In this document: in pieces, positions 7,237 through 14,804 of the stretch
How the letters are laid out: each line of letters opens with the position of its first letter
Numbering within the stretch: the stretch's first letter is position 1
NCBI GenBank assembly: GCA_031270585.1
Contig: JAISXK010000132.1
Location: forward strand, 1-22,045
DNA length: 22,045 nucleotides
Reading direction: 5' to 3'
From: Clostridiales bacterium
Lineage (GTDB): Bacteria; Bacillota; Clostridia; Christensenellales; CAG-138
Notes under the pieces: model-generated
Seen by the model: the letters and a program-made list of their open reading frames with translations, nothing else
Databases searched by the model: none
What the model was told of the DNA's origin: nothing
Made by a program: the position numbers and the translations under genes

Positions 7237-7671
7237 ATGAAAAAGCGATCACTCATGGCGGTATGCTTCGGCATGTTCGCCGCCATGGCACTGCAATATG
7301 GTTGCGGGGCGCAGCCTGACGGCGTAGCGCCGCCGGTAGCGCCGCCAACCGCAACGCCCGGCGCCACCCTTGAACCGGCGCCCGCCGGCGATCTGCCCGA
7401 AGAGTACATTATCATTTACGTGCGGGATATCCCCTACAAAATCGTACCTTTGGACGACCCACAGATTGTAACGATCGACCAGGGCAACGGCATGATAAAC
7501 GAAATCGCCGTGGGAGCGCGCGATGTGCATATGGCGCATGCCACCTGCGCAAATCAGGATTGCGTGGAACAGGGCGAAGTCACCACAACAAACATCGATG
7601 CGCGCGTATTGGGCGGATGGATTGTGTGTTTGCCCAACGGGGTTTCCGTACAGATGGTCGTGAAGGAATAA
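7237..7671 (+). CDS. NusG domain II exported protein
   Basis: This 144-aa protein has an N-terminal hydrophobic export segment, MKKRSLMAVCFGMFAAMALQ, ending at C23. The Cys could be lipidated although LQYGC is a poor lipobox. A Pro/Ala/Thr linker (about 24-50) follows, then one NusG domain II-like fold (about 55-144). The domain has the characteristic cysteines in CANQDC and GGWIVCLPNGV. Such proteins are found beside Rnf, Gx and ApbE genes in clostridia, but their role is unknown; a redox or assembly partner on the outer face is inference. I chose the ATG at 7237 because GAGGA lies just upstream. A TTG at 7198 would add 13 residues in front of the signal and lies in a leader hairpin. It is the first gene of the Rnf operon, 4 nt from the next one. 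Confidence 0.75.
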   Translation: MKKRSLMAVCFGMFAAMALQYGCGAQPDGVAPPVAPPTATPGATLEPAPAGDLPEEYIIIYVRDIPYKIVPLDDPQIVTIDQGNGMINEIAVGARDVHMAHATCANQDCVEQGEVTTTNIDARVLGGWIVCLPNGVSVQMVVKE

Positions 7672-7675
7672 CCAT

Positions 7676-8203
7676 ATGAGGATGAAAACCCGCACGATCA
7701 CGCTTTTCGCCTTGCTCACGGCTGCGGCTTTGGTTTTGGGCTGGATAGACCGCATGATTCCCCTGCCGCCCGTGCCGGGCATCCGCCTGGGTCTTGCCAA
7801 TATCACGCTCTTATACGCGCTGTATATGGCGGATAGAAAAAGCGCGGCGCTGTTGATGCTCCTGAAGGTGTTGCTTTCGGCCTTGCTGTTTGGCTCTCCT
7901 TTATGGACGATGCTTGTAAGCCTCGCCGGCGGCGTCATGAGCCTTGGCGCCATGGCGCTTACAAAAAGCATCCCCCGCGCGAACATCATACTGGTCAGTA
8001 CAATGGGCGCGCTGTTTCATGTCGTGGGGCAAATCGCGGTTATACTGCTGGCGCGGATGGCGCCGATGGCTTTCGTATGGGGGTATCTGCCGCTGTTGGG
8101 GCTCTTGTCCATAGGCACGGGCGTATTGACCGGCATTGTGGCAAAATACGCTTTAAAGGCCCTGAAATATTATCAGGATGCTGACAGGAAGCCCGCCAAG
8201 TAA
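7676..8203 (+). CDS. Gx-family integral membrane protein, ECF S-component-like
   Basis: This 175-aa membrane protein has about five hydrophobic helices. Its motif PVPGIRLGLANITLLYALYM (near 32-51) marks the family annotated as Gx transporter or heptaprenyl diphosphate synthase component I. These small proteins resemble substrate-binding S components of energy-coupling-factor transporters, and the isoprenoid-synthase name is probably misleading. Its position between a NusG-II protein and ApbE suggests moving a flavin across the membrane so that ApbE can use it, in the manner proposed for Listeria FmnA; that is inference. The AAGGA site is 8 nt before the ATG at 7676, and an ATG two codons later is possible. 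No ECF ATPase or T-component gene is in the window, so it would have to share a general one. Confidence 0.78.
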   Translation: MRMKTRTITLFALLTAAALVLGWIDRMIPLPPVPGIRLGLANITLLYALYMADRKSAALLMLLKVLLSALLFGSPLWTMLVSLAGGVMSLGAMALTKSIPRANIILVSTMGALFHVVGQIAVILLARMAPMAFVWGYLPLLGLLSIGTGVLTGIVAKYALKALKYYQDADRKPAK

Positions 8204-8226
8204 CCAAAGAACGAGGGAAACCGAAA

Positions 8227-9264
8227 TTGAGATTGTACCGTTTCACACTTATCCTATTCTGTACCCTTCTTTTCGTAGCGGGCTGCGCGCCCGGCAATCC
8301 CCCCTCGCGGCCGGATGATAATAAATTAACAACGCCTGCGGAGCAAATAGACCCCCTCCGGCAGTATTCCGCCGTCAACTTTTACCTGGATACCGTGGTC
8401 ACCCTATCCGCGTACGGCATATCATCCGCAGAACTCAACGATATATTAAATACATGCGCCGCGTATGAGGCGCTGCTTTCCAAAACCATCCCCGGCAGCG
8501 ACGTATACAAAATCAACCACGCCAACGGCCGCCCGGTTCAGGTAAGCGCGCATACCATCAATATTTTAACGGCGGCGCGGAACGTGTCGGAAAAATCCGG
8601 CGGCGCGTTTGACATCACCATAGGCCCCGCCGTAAACCTTTGGGATTTTGCCGCAGCTTCTATCCCCGGTGAGGCCGCCCTTGCGGCGGCGGCTAAGCTT
8701 ATAGATTACACAAAAGTAGAAATAAACGGCAAAACGGCGCGCGTTCCCGCCGGTATGGAAATCGACCTTGGCGGCATAGCCAAGGGTTATATCGCGGATG
8801 AAATCGCGCGCCTTTTAATGGAGCGCGGCGTTACGCACGGCTTGTTAAACTTTGGCGGCAACGTGATCGTCATCGGCGATAAGCCCGGCGGCACACCGTG
8901 GAACGTTGGTCTGAAGGATCCCGACGACTTAAACAACTCCTTCGCGGTGCTGCCCGTCGCCGGTTGCTCCGTCGTCACGAGCGGCATATACGAGCGCGGC
9001 TTCGATATGGACGGCGTGCGCTACCATCACATTTTAGACGCCGCTACCGGCCGGCCCATACAAAACGGTCTTGCCTCGGTTACCATAATCGGTAAGAGCA
9101 GCATGCTTTGCGACGCGCTTTCCACCGCCTGCTTCGCGCTTGGCGTGGAGGATGGAATGACTTTGCTCGCGGTTTACGACGGCTATGAAGCCGTATTTAT
9201 GGATAAAGACCGCAAGATAACCGCCACAAAAAATATCGCCGGCGACCTTATCGCCGTGCAATAA
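8227..9264 (+). CDS. apbE: FAD:protein FMN transferase, lipoprotein
   Basis: This enzyme splits FAD and attaches FMN covalently through phosphate to a Thr in target proteins outside the membrane. It is 345 aa with a lipoprotein signal, LLFVAGC, lipidated at C20. ApbE motifs are complete: FYLDTVVTLSAYG, GGAFDITIGPAVNLW, IDLGGIAKGYIAD, LLNFGGNV, SGIYERGF, YHHILDAATGRP and the metal-binding DALSTACFALG. The start is TTG at 8227, supported by GAGGG about 10 nt upstream and by the correct placing of the signal peptide. It lies 23 nt after the Gx gene and 27 nt before rnfG, whose two FMN domains, together with RnfD, are its evident substrates. Confidence 0.95.
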   Translation: MRLYRFTLILFCTLLFVAGCAPGNPPSRPDDNKLTTPAEQIDPLRQYSAVNFYLDTVVTLSAYGISSAELNDILNTCAAYEALLSKTIPGSDVYKINHANGRPVQVSAHTINILTAARNVSEKSGGAFDITIGPAVNLWDFAAASIPGEAALAAAAKLIDYTKVEINGKTARVPAGMEIDLGGIAKGYIADEIARLLMERGVTHGLLNFGGNVIVIGDKPGGTPWNVGLKDPDDLNNSFAVLPVAGCSVVTSGIYERGFDMDGVRYHHILDAATGRPIQNGLASVTIIGKSSMLCDALSTACFALGVEDGMTLLAVYDGYEAVFMDKDRKITATKNIAGDLIAVQ

Positions 9265-9276
9265 ACGCAAAATATG

Positions 9277-9283
9277 AAGGAGG
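9277..9283 (+). promoter_or_regulatory. Ribosome binding site fixing the rnfG start
   Basis: AAGGAGG lies just after an in-frame ATG at 9274 and 8 nt before the ATG at 9292. A ribosome docked here can only use 9292, so the first ATG is not the start. Confidence 0.85.
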
Positions 9284-9291
9284 CACCAACC

Positions 9292-10176
9292 ATGAAAAAG
9301 CAGTTGCCAGCTTGGGCCGCGTTATGTATCATCGCATTGATAGCGGGCCTTTTGCTTGGCATAACCAACGAGGCGACCGCAGAAAAAATAGCCGGGCAAA
9401 CCGCGCTCAAGGCGGATGAGGCCAGGCAATCCGTGTTGCCCGGGGCAACCTTGTTTGAACCGCTTCAGCTTGAGGAGGGCGCAAACGTAAAAGAATGCTA
9501 TGCGGGCATGAATGGCGAAACGCTTGTGGGCTACACGGCGCTCACTACGGTAACGGGTTATGGCGGCGAGATAGACGTCGTCACCGGCCTGAATACGGAC
9601 GGCGTCATTACGGGCATAAACGTGGGCGGGGCCGGCTTCGCGGAAACCCCCGGCCTTGGCGCAAAAACCAGGGACGCGGCGTTCACCGGCAGATTTCTTA
9701 ACATCGCCCCGGCCGATATGGGCGCCATAGATAACGTAACGGGCGCCACCATCAGTTCGGGCGCCGTTAAATCCGGCGTTTCACGCGGCGCCGACTATAT
9801 ACTTGGCCTGATTAGCCCAAAAGAAGAGACTGACGGCGAAGATGGCGACGCAAACCTCATCGAACAGCCCCCCGCAGACGGCATTGACGCCTGGTGGAAG
9901 TCCGACCAGGGCCGGGTGGTACAGGTCAGCACGCTGGGCTTTGGCGGAACCATCACCGTAACGGTGGCCATAGATAACGACGGCGTCATAACAAATCTTG
10001 AAATCAGCGCCCCCAACGAAACGCCGGGCCTGGGCGCTCTCGTTACGGAGTCACGCTTTATAGATACGTTTATAGGCGTGAGCGACGCGTCTGCGGTAGA
10101 TACGATAGCGGGCGCTACCATCAGCTCAGGGGCCGTGAAGGACGCCGTACATACGGCTTTGGAGTTTCAGGGATAA
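9292..10176 (+). CDS. rnfG: Rnf complex subunit G with two FMN-binding domains
   Basis: This electron-transfer subunit carries covalent FMN on the outer side of the membrane. The 294-aa product has one N-terminal membrane helix (about 8-25) and then two tandem FMN_bind domains (about 50-175 and 207-294) joined by an acidic linker, EETDGEDGD. Both domains repeat the motif ETPGLGA and the flavinylation box: DNVTGATISSGAV (predicted FMN-Thr T153) and DTIAGATISSGAV (predicted T276). Usual RnfG proteins are about 200 aa with one domain. The second box has Ala in place of Ser/Thr before GAT but keeps the acceptor Thr. The gene sits before rnfC, next to apbE, instead of between rnfD and rnfE. The start is set by AAGGAGG at 9277. 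An alternative reading is a separate double-FMN protein with rnfG lost, but no other rnfG is present. Confidence 0.88.
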   Translation: MKKQLPAWAALCIIALIAGLLLGITNEATAEKIAGQTALKADEARQSVLPGATLFEPLQLEEGANVKECYAGMNGETLVGYTALTTVTGYGGEIDVVTGLNTDGVITGINVGGAGFAETPGLGAKTRDAAFTGRFLNIAPADMGAIDNVTGATISSGAVKSGVSRGADYILGLISPKEETDGEDGDANLIEQPPADGIDAWWKSDQGRVVQVSTLGFGGTITVTVAIDNDGVITNLEISAPNETPGLGALVTESRFIDTFIGVSDASAVDTIAGATISSGAVKDAVHTALEFQG

Positions 10177-10199
10177 GCAATTGAAGGAGGTATAAGCCA

Positions 10200-11534
10200 G
10201 TGAGTAGTTTTCGGGGCGGCATACACCCCATGAAAAGGCAACACGGAGGCAAGCGCCCCACAAGGGATTTGCCCATACGTGAATTCATTTCCGACAGCGT
10301 TTGCATCCCGCTGGGCGCGCGTCAGGGACCGCCGAGCGTCCCCTGTGTGAAAAAGGGGGACGCCGTCAAGGTGGGCCAGCCCATCGCTCTGCCCGGCCCC
10401 GGCCCGCTGGGCCTGCCCGTGCACGCCAGCATCAGCGGCAAGGTGACGGATGTAGTAAGGATGGCATACACGGGCGACACCCCCGTGATGTGCGTTTTAA
10501 TAGAAAATGATTTTCATAACACCTGGATAGACGGCATATACGGTCAGCGCGAGTTTAGCGCCATCACACCGGAGAGTATCATACCCGCCATACGCGACGC
10601 CGGCATTTGCGGCATGGGCGGCGCAAGCTTCCCCACGCATGTCAAGCTTTCCATCCCCGAGGGCGCGCGCTGCGATATCATCATCATAAACGGAACGGAA
10701 TGCGAAACCTTCTTAACGGCCGACGACAGGCTCATGCGTGAAACGCCCATGCGCATTGTAAACGGCCTGCGTCTGGTCATGCGCGCGCTCAGCGTTTCGC
10801 GCGGAGTGATCGCCATTGAAGACAACAAGCCCGAGGCCCTCAAAAGCATACTGGCGGCAAGCGCCAATCTGCCGGGCATAGAGGTAAAGAAGCTACGCAC
10901 AAGCTACCCGCAGGGCGGTGAGAAACAGCTCATCCTCACGGTAACGGGGCGCGAGGTGCCATCGGGCAAGCTGCCCGTCGCCGTAAACGCCGTCGTGCTC
11001 AACGTGGCCACTTCCGCCGCCATTGCCGACGCCGTGCTGCAGGGCAAGCCCCTTATTGAAAGGGTGACGACGATTGCCGGCTGCGTAAAGACCCCGGCCA
11101 ACCTGCTGCTGCGCAACGGCACCATCATAGGCGACGCCATAGGCGAGTGCGGGGGTTACGCCAAAACGCCCGGTAAAATTGCTCTGGGCGGCGGCATGAC
11201 GGGCATTTGCGCGCCCAACGACCAGGTACCTATGACGATATCCACCTCCGGTATTGTGGTTTATGACGAGGAAGAGGCCCAATCGCTTGACGAACAACCC
11301 TGCATACGCTGCGGCAAATGCGTCGGCGCCTGCCCCAGCGGCCTGCGGCCCTATATACTCAAGCATTATTGCGACGAGGGGGATTTGATCGGGGCGCAGT
11401 CGGAGCATGTGCTGGATTGCATCGTTTGCGGCAGTTGCTCGTATGAATGCCCCGCACAGCGGTGGCTGACGGCATCCTTCAAAAATATGAAAGATAAATT
11501 GGCGCTGGCCGCAAAAGGAGGTAATGGCAAATGA
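10200..11534 (+). CDS. rnfC: Rnf complex subunit C, NADH/flavin iron-sulfur protein
   Basis: This is the cytoplasmic subunit that exchanges electrons with NAD. At 444 aa it is of normal clostridial length. It opens with FRGGIHPMKRQHGGKRPT, the RnfC N-terminal signature, then has the flavin/NADH-binding GMGGASFPTHVKL (138-150), NGTECETFLTADDRLM, and two ferredoxin clusters ligated by C368, C371, C374, C378 (CIRCGKCVGACP) and C407, C410, C413, C417 (CIVCGSCSYECP). The start is GTG at 10200, 9 nt after AGGAGG. It is 23 nt after rnfG and overlaps rnfD by 4 nt, implying translational coupling. In rnfC from other clostridia the acid motif is NGAECEP; here it is NGTECET, a mild change. Confidence 0.95.
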   Translation: MSSFRGGIHPMKRQHGGKRPTRDLPIREFISDSVCIPLGARQGPPSVPCVKKGDAVKVGQPIALPGPGPLGLPVHASISGKVTDVVRMAYTGDTPVMCVLIENDFHNTWIDGIYGQREFSAITPESIIPAIRDAGICGMGGASFPTHVKLSIPEGARCDIIIINGTECETFLTADDRLMRETPMRIVNGLRLVMRALSVSRGVIAIEDNKPEALKSILAASANLPGIEVKKLRTSYPQGGEKQLILTVTGREVPSGKLPVAVNAVVLNVATSAAIADAVLQGKPLIERVTTIAGCVKTPANLLLRNGTIIGDAIGECGGYAKTPGKIALGGGMTGICAPNDQVPMTISTSGIVVYDEEEAQSLDEQPCIRCGKCVGACPSGLRPYILKHYCDEGDLIGAQSEHVLDCIVCGSCSYECPAQRWLTASFKNMKDKLALAAKGGNGK

Positions 11535-12499
11535 GTTTAAGAATCTCTACGGCGCCGCACATACGCAAAGGCGTTACCACACAAAAGGTTATGCTGCACG
11601 TTTTAATCGCGCTTGTTCCCTGCGTGATCGCGGGCATATACCGCTTTGGCTTTGGCGCCGCGTTGTTGCTGGCAATATCCATGTGCACAGCGATGCTTGC
11701 AGAGCTTATCTTCCAAAAGCTCGCAAAAAAACCCGTTACCACAAACGACCTTTCCGCCCTGCTGACCGGCCTGATAGTGGGGCTCAATTTGCCGCCGCAG
11801 GCGCCCTGGTGGCTGGCGGTGGTGGGAAGCGCCTTCGCTATCATACTTGTTAAGCAACTCTTTGGCGGCATTGGCGATAACTTTATGAATCCCGCCATGG
11901 CCGCGCGCGCGGTGCTGCTGGCCTCCTGGCCGGTGCATATGACGAAATTCATCGCGCCCATAAACGGCAATTTCGGCGCCGACGTTATATCCGGCGCCAC
12001 GCAGCTTACGGCAATCAACAGCGTCAATAGCCCGCTCACACTCTCGGGCGCCGATCTTTTTAATCACTTCACCGGCAATATCCCCGGCGCCATCGGCGAA
12101 GTGAGCAAGGCCATGATCGTACTGGGGCTCGTTTACCTGCTGCTCACCCGTGTGATCACCTGGCATATCCCGGTGACCATGGTGGCGTCCGCCGCGCTGA
12201 TGAGCCTGATACTCGGCGGCGACCCGCTTTCCAACATCGTAAGCGGCGGCCTTTTGTTTGGCGCGGTGTATATGGCCACGGATTATACCACGTCCCCCAT
12301 GACAAAAAAGGGCCAGGTGATATTCGGTGCAGGCTGCGGCATATTCGTCTGCATCATACGCAAATACGGCGCATACCCGGAGGGCGTCACGTATGCCATA
12401 CTCTTTATGAACTGCCTCACGCCGCTGCTCGATAAATTCATACGCCCCAGGGTGTACGGCGCCGAAAAAAAGCAAAAGGAGGCGAAGGCCGATGCGTAA
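11531..12499 (+). CDS. rnfD: Rnf complex subunit D, flavinylated membrane protein
   Basis: This membrane subunit has a covalent FMN on the outer side and is thought to help drive ion translocation. The 322-aa protein has about eight to ten hydrophobic helices and the flavinylation box SGATQLT at 154-160, predicting FMN on T157, in the extracytoplasmic loop after NGNFGADV. Other family features are NDLSALLTGLIVGLNLPP, GGIGDNFMNPAMAARAVLLAS (parts of the riboflavin/quinone-type pocket), and TDYTTSPMTKKGQ near the end. It starts at ATG 11531 with AAGGAGG 9 nt upstream, overlaps rnfC by 4 nt and rnfE by 8 nt. In most clostridial operons rnfG would follow here; it does not. Confidence 0.95.
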   Translation: MSLRISTAPHIRKGVTTQKVMLHVLIALVPCVIAGIYRFGFGAALLLAISMCTAMLAELIFQKLAKKPVTTNDLSALLTGLIVGLNLPPQAPWWLAVVGSAFAIILVKQLFGGIGDNFMNPAMAARAVLLASWPVHMTKFIAPINGNFGADVISGATQLTAINSVNSPLTLSGADLFNHFTGNIPGAIGEVSKAMIVLGLVYLLLTRVITWHIPVTMVASAALMSLILGGDPLSNIVSGGLLFGAVYMATDYTTSPMTKKGQVIFGAGCGIFVCIIRKYGAYPEGVTYAILFMNCLTPLLDKFIRPRVYGAEKKQKEAKADA

Positions 12500-13130
12500 G
12501 AGCAAAGAACTTGGCAGCGTTTTTTTGAACGGCATCATCACGGAAAACCCCACATTCCGGCTTGTATTGGGCACATGCCCCACGATGGCCATTACCACGC
12601 AGGCCATGAACGGCATTGGCATGGGGGCCGCCGCCACATTTGTGCTCGTGTGCTCCAACATCGTCATATCCTTGCTGCGCAACTTCATACCCGATAAAGT
12701 GCGCATACCCGCGTTTGTCGTGGTTATCTGCACGTTTGTTACCATGGTGCAGATGTTTATGCAGGCGTTCGTGCCAGCGCTGTACGATGCGCTGGGCGTA
12801 TTTATACCGCTGATCGTGGTCAATTGCATCATATTGGCCCGCGCGGAGGCGTTCGCAAGCAAAAACGGCGTGCTGCGTTCCGCCATGGATGGCCTTGGCA
12901 TGGGCATAGGTTTTACGCTGGCCATCACCATCATAGGTACGATACGCGAGCTTTTGGGCAATGGCACGGTGTTCGGCGCGAATATCCTGGGCACGGCCTA
13001 CGAGCCCATGCTTTTGATGATATTGCCCACAGGCGGGTTTTTAACATATGGTATTTTGCTTGGCGTGATGAATTACCTGACCTCCCGCCATGACAAAAAG
13101 AAGCTTCGGAAAGGAGGCGCGCAATTATGA
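12492..13130 (+). CDS. rnfE: Rnf complex subunit E, membrane protein
   Basis: This is an integral membrane subunit that pairs with RnfA in an inverted arrangement around a buried iron-sulfur cluster. It is 212 aa with six predicted helices. The half-cluster cysteines are C29 in LVLGTCPTMAIT and C112 in IVVNCIILARAE. It starts at ATG 12492 inside the end of rnfD, with AAAGGAGG upstream, and its stop overlaps the rnfA start (ATGA). It has the usual length of the family and no visible damage. Confidence 0.95.
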   Translation: MRKSKELGSVFLNGIITENPTFRLVLGTCPTMAITTQAMNGIGMGAAATFVLVCSNIVISLLRNFIPDKVRIPAFVVVICTFVTMVQMFMQAFVPALYDALGVFIPLIVVNCIILARAEAFASKNGVLRSAMDGLGMGIGFTLAITIIGTIRELLGNGTVFGANILGTAYEPMLLMILPTGGFLTYGILLGVMNYLTSRHDKKKLRKGGAQL

Positions 13131-13726
13131 TGAGCGAGGCTACGGGCATCGTCAAAATACTGTTATTCATGGTAAGCTGCGTGTTCACCAGCAACTATAT
13201 CTTCTCGCAGTTTTTGGGCATCTGCCCCTTCCTGGGTGTCTCCAACAAGGTTGAAACCGCCGTGGGCATGGGCCTTGCCGTTACGTTTGTGATGGGCCTT
13301 GCCAGCCTTTTCACCTGGGTAATCTACCGGTTTGTGCTTCTAACCCTGGGGTTGGAGTACCTGCGCACCATCAGTTTTATATTGGTAATAGCCGCGCTGG
13401 TACAGTTTGTAGAAATGTTCCTCAAAAAAAGCAGCCCCAGCCTATATAAGGCGCTGGGCATCTACCTGCCGCTGATTACCACCAACTGCGCGGTGCTCGC
13501 CGTTACGCTGATGAATATAGACGGTGCGTATAACCTGCTTTACAGCGTGCTCAACGGCGTGTTTTCCGCAATCGGCTTCCTGGTGGCCATTGTCTTGATG
13601 GCAGGCGTGCGCGAGCGGCTGGAGACGGCCAATATACTAAAGCCGTTGCGCGGGTTTTCCATCAACCTGGTTATCGCGGGGCTGATGTCCATCGCGTTCA
13701 TGGGCTTCTCGGGCCTTGTGAAATAA
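13127..13726 (+). CDS. rnfA: Rnf complex subunit A, membrane protein
   Basis: This is an integral membrane subunit homologous to RnfE with opposite topology. It is 199 aa with six hydrophobic helices. The conserved FSQFLGICPFLGVS holds C33, and LITTNCAVLAVTL holds C121; together with the pair in RnfE they would bind the [2Fe-2S] cluster in the middle of the membrane. Two consecutive ATG codons (13127 and 13130) are possible starts; AAAGGAGG lies 8 to 11 nt upstream. The first gives the ATGA overlap with rnfE. It is 12 nt before rnfB. Confidence 0.96.
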   Translation: MMSEATGIVKILLFMVSCVFTSNYIFSQFLGICPFLGVSNKVETAVGMGLAVTFVMGLASLFTWVIYRFVLLTLGLEYLRTISFILVIAALVQFVEMFLKKSSPSLYKALGIYLPLITTNCAVLAVTLMNIDGAYNLLYSVLNGVFSAIGFLVAIVLMAGVRERLETANILKPLRGFSINLVIAGLMSIAFMGFSGLVK

Positions 13727-13738
13727 GGGGGTGCGTTT

Positions 13739-14581
13739 ATGAATTGGATAGCAATATTGCTCGCCCTGGGCGTTATGGCCCTGCTGGGCCTGGTTTTTGG
13801 CATTGTATTAAGCTTTGCCGCGAAAAAGTTCCAAGTGGATGTGGATGAGCGCGTAGCCAATGTGCGCGCCGCCCTGCCCGGCGCCAACTGTGGCGCGTGC
13901 GGGTATGTGGGCTGCGACGCGTTTGCCGAAGCCGTCGTCGCCGGCAAGACCCCGCCAAACGGCTGCAGGGCCGGGGGCGCCGGCGCCGCCGCCGCCATAG
14001 GCGAGGCGCTGGGGATAGAGGTTACTCCCGCCGCGCCGATGGTTGCCTGCGTGATCTGCCAGGGCACGGCCGGTGTCGCTAAAGACCGCTACAAATATGA
14101 TGGCTACCGCAGTTGCAGGGTGGCCGCAAGCTTATCCGGCGGCCCTAAAGAGTGCCGCTTTGCCTGTATCGGCCTGGGCGATTGCGCGTATAACTGCAAG
14201 TTTGGCGCCATCACCATGCGCGACGGCATCGCCTATATCGATAAAAACATCTGCGCGGGCTGCGGCACGTGCGCGGGCATTTGCCCCCGCCGCGTGATAG
14301 AATTAAAGCCCCTTAACGCGCAGGTGCTCGTGCGCTGCCGCAATTCCGACGTGGCGCGCGAGGCGCGCAGCGTTTGCACAAGGGCCTGCATCGGTTGCGG
14401 CCGCTGTGTGAAGGAATGCGCATACGACGCCATACATGTGGAGGATGGCTTCGCGCGGATCGATAGCGCAAAATGCGCCAGGTGCGGCAAGTGCGTAACG
14501 GTTTGCCCCTGCAAATGCATTACGCTAGCCGGCGCCGCGCAGGATCTTTTGGAAAGCGCGCGCAACAACGCCGCAGTATAA
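13739..14581 (+). CDS. rnfB: Rnf complex subunit B, multi-cluster ferredoxin
   Basis: This subunit is the entry point for electrons from reduced ferredoxin. The 280-aa protein has one N-terminal membrane anchor (3-28), then a domain with C51, C54, C59 and C76 (NCGACGYVGC) for one [4Fe-4S] cluster. Four further cysteine sets follow at C139/C143/C149/C153, C172/C175/C178/C182, C217/C220/C223/C227 and C246/C249/C252/C256, enough for five clusters in all. Extra cysteines at 104, 107, 126, 200, 213, 258 and 260 are of unclear use. AAGGGGG lies ahead of the ATG at 13739. It is the last gene of the operon and is followed by a strong hairpin terminator. Confidence 0.95.
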   Translation: MNWIAILLALGVMALLGLVFGIVLSFAAKKFQVDVDERVANVRAALPGANCGACGYVGCDAFAEAVVAGKTPPNGCRAGGAGAAAAIGEALGIEVTPAAPMVACVICQGTAGVAKDRYKYDGYRSCRVAASLSGGPKECRFACIGLGDCAYNCKFGAITMRDGIAYIDKNICAGCGTCAGICPRRVIELKPLNAQVLVRCRNSDVAREARSVCTRACIGCGRCVKECAYDAIHVEDGFARIDSAKCARCGKCVTVCPCKCITLAGAAQDLLESARNNAAV

Positions 14582-14607
14582 CATATAAAACCTCTTCGCC
14601 CATTCAT

Positions 14608-14685
14608 GGGGCCGATAGCGTTGCGCGCATACGAAGCTTGCGCGTTCAAGCGCGTTTGGCGCTATCGGCCCCGCCCCTTTTGTTT
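14608..14685 (+). terminator. Terminator of the Rnf operon
   Basis: A perfect 13-bp stem (GGGGCCGATAGCG at 14608-14620 with CGCTATCGGCCCC at 14660-14672) encloses a 39-nt loop that itself folds into a small hairpin (GCTTG / CAAGC at 14636-14651). It is followed by a T-rich stretch, CCCCTTTTGTTTT. It starts 26 nt after the rnfB stop. The long branched loop is unusual for an intrinsic terminator. Confidence 0.75.
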
Positions 14686-14723
14686 TATCAGTACATTCAT
14701 ATCATAAATACCCCGCGTAAGTC

Positions 14724-14752
14724 TTTCAATTCCCATCGGATTATGGTATGCT
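14724..14752 (+). promoter_or_regulatory. Promoter candidate for the sugar operon
   Basis: TTTCAA (14724-14729) and TATGCT (14747-14752) are separated by 17 bp. They lie between the Rnf terminator and the kinase gene, where a promoter is expected. A leader of about 45 nt would follow. Confidence 0.5.
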
Positions 14753-14804
14753 TGTTTCATCACATTATCGTTAATATAACATATCGAAAGCGAGTTGTTT
14801 TCAT

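Noticed and set aside
9274..9291. ATG at 9274 as the rnfG start
   Set aside because: The Shine-Dalgarno AAGGAGG overlaps the codons that follow it, so it can only serve the ATG at 9292.
11603..12994. A 463-codon open frame on the minus strand across rnfD and rnfE
   Set aside because: It runs antisense to two subunits with full family motifs and has a low-complexity Met/Ala/Pro-rich and His/Arg/Gly-rich translation without family signs.
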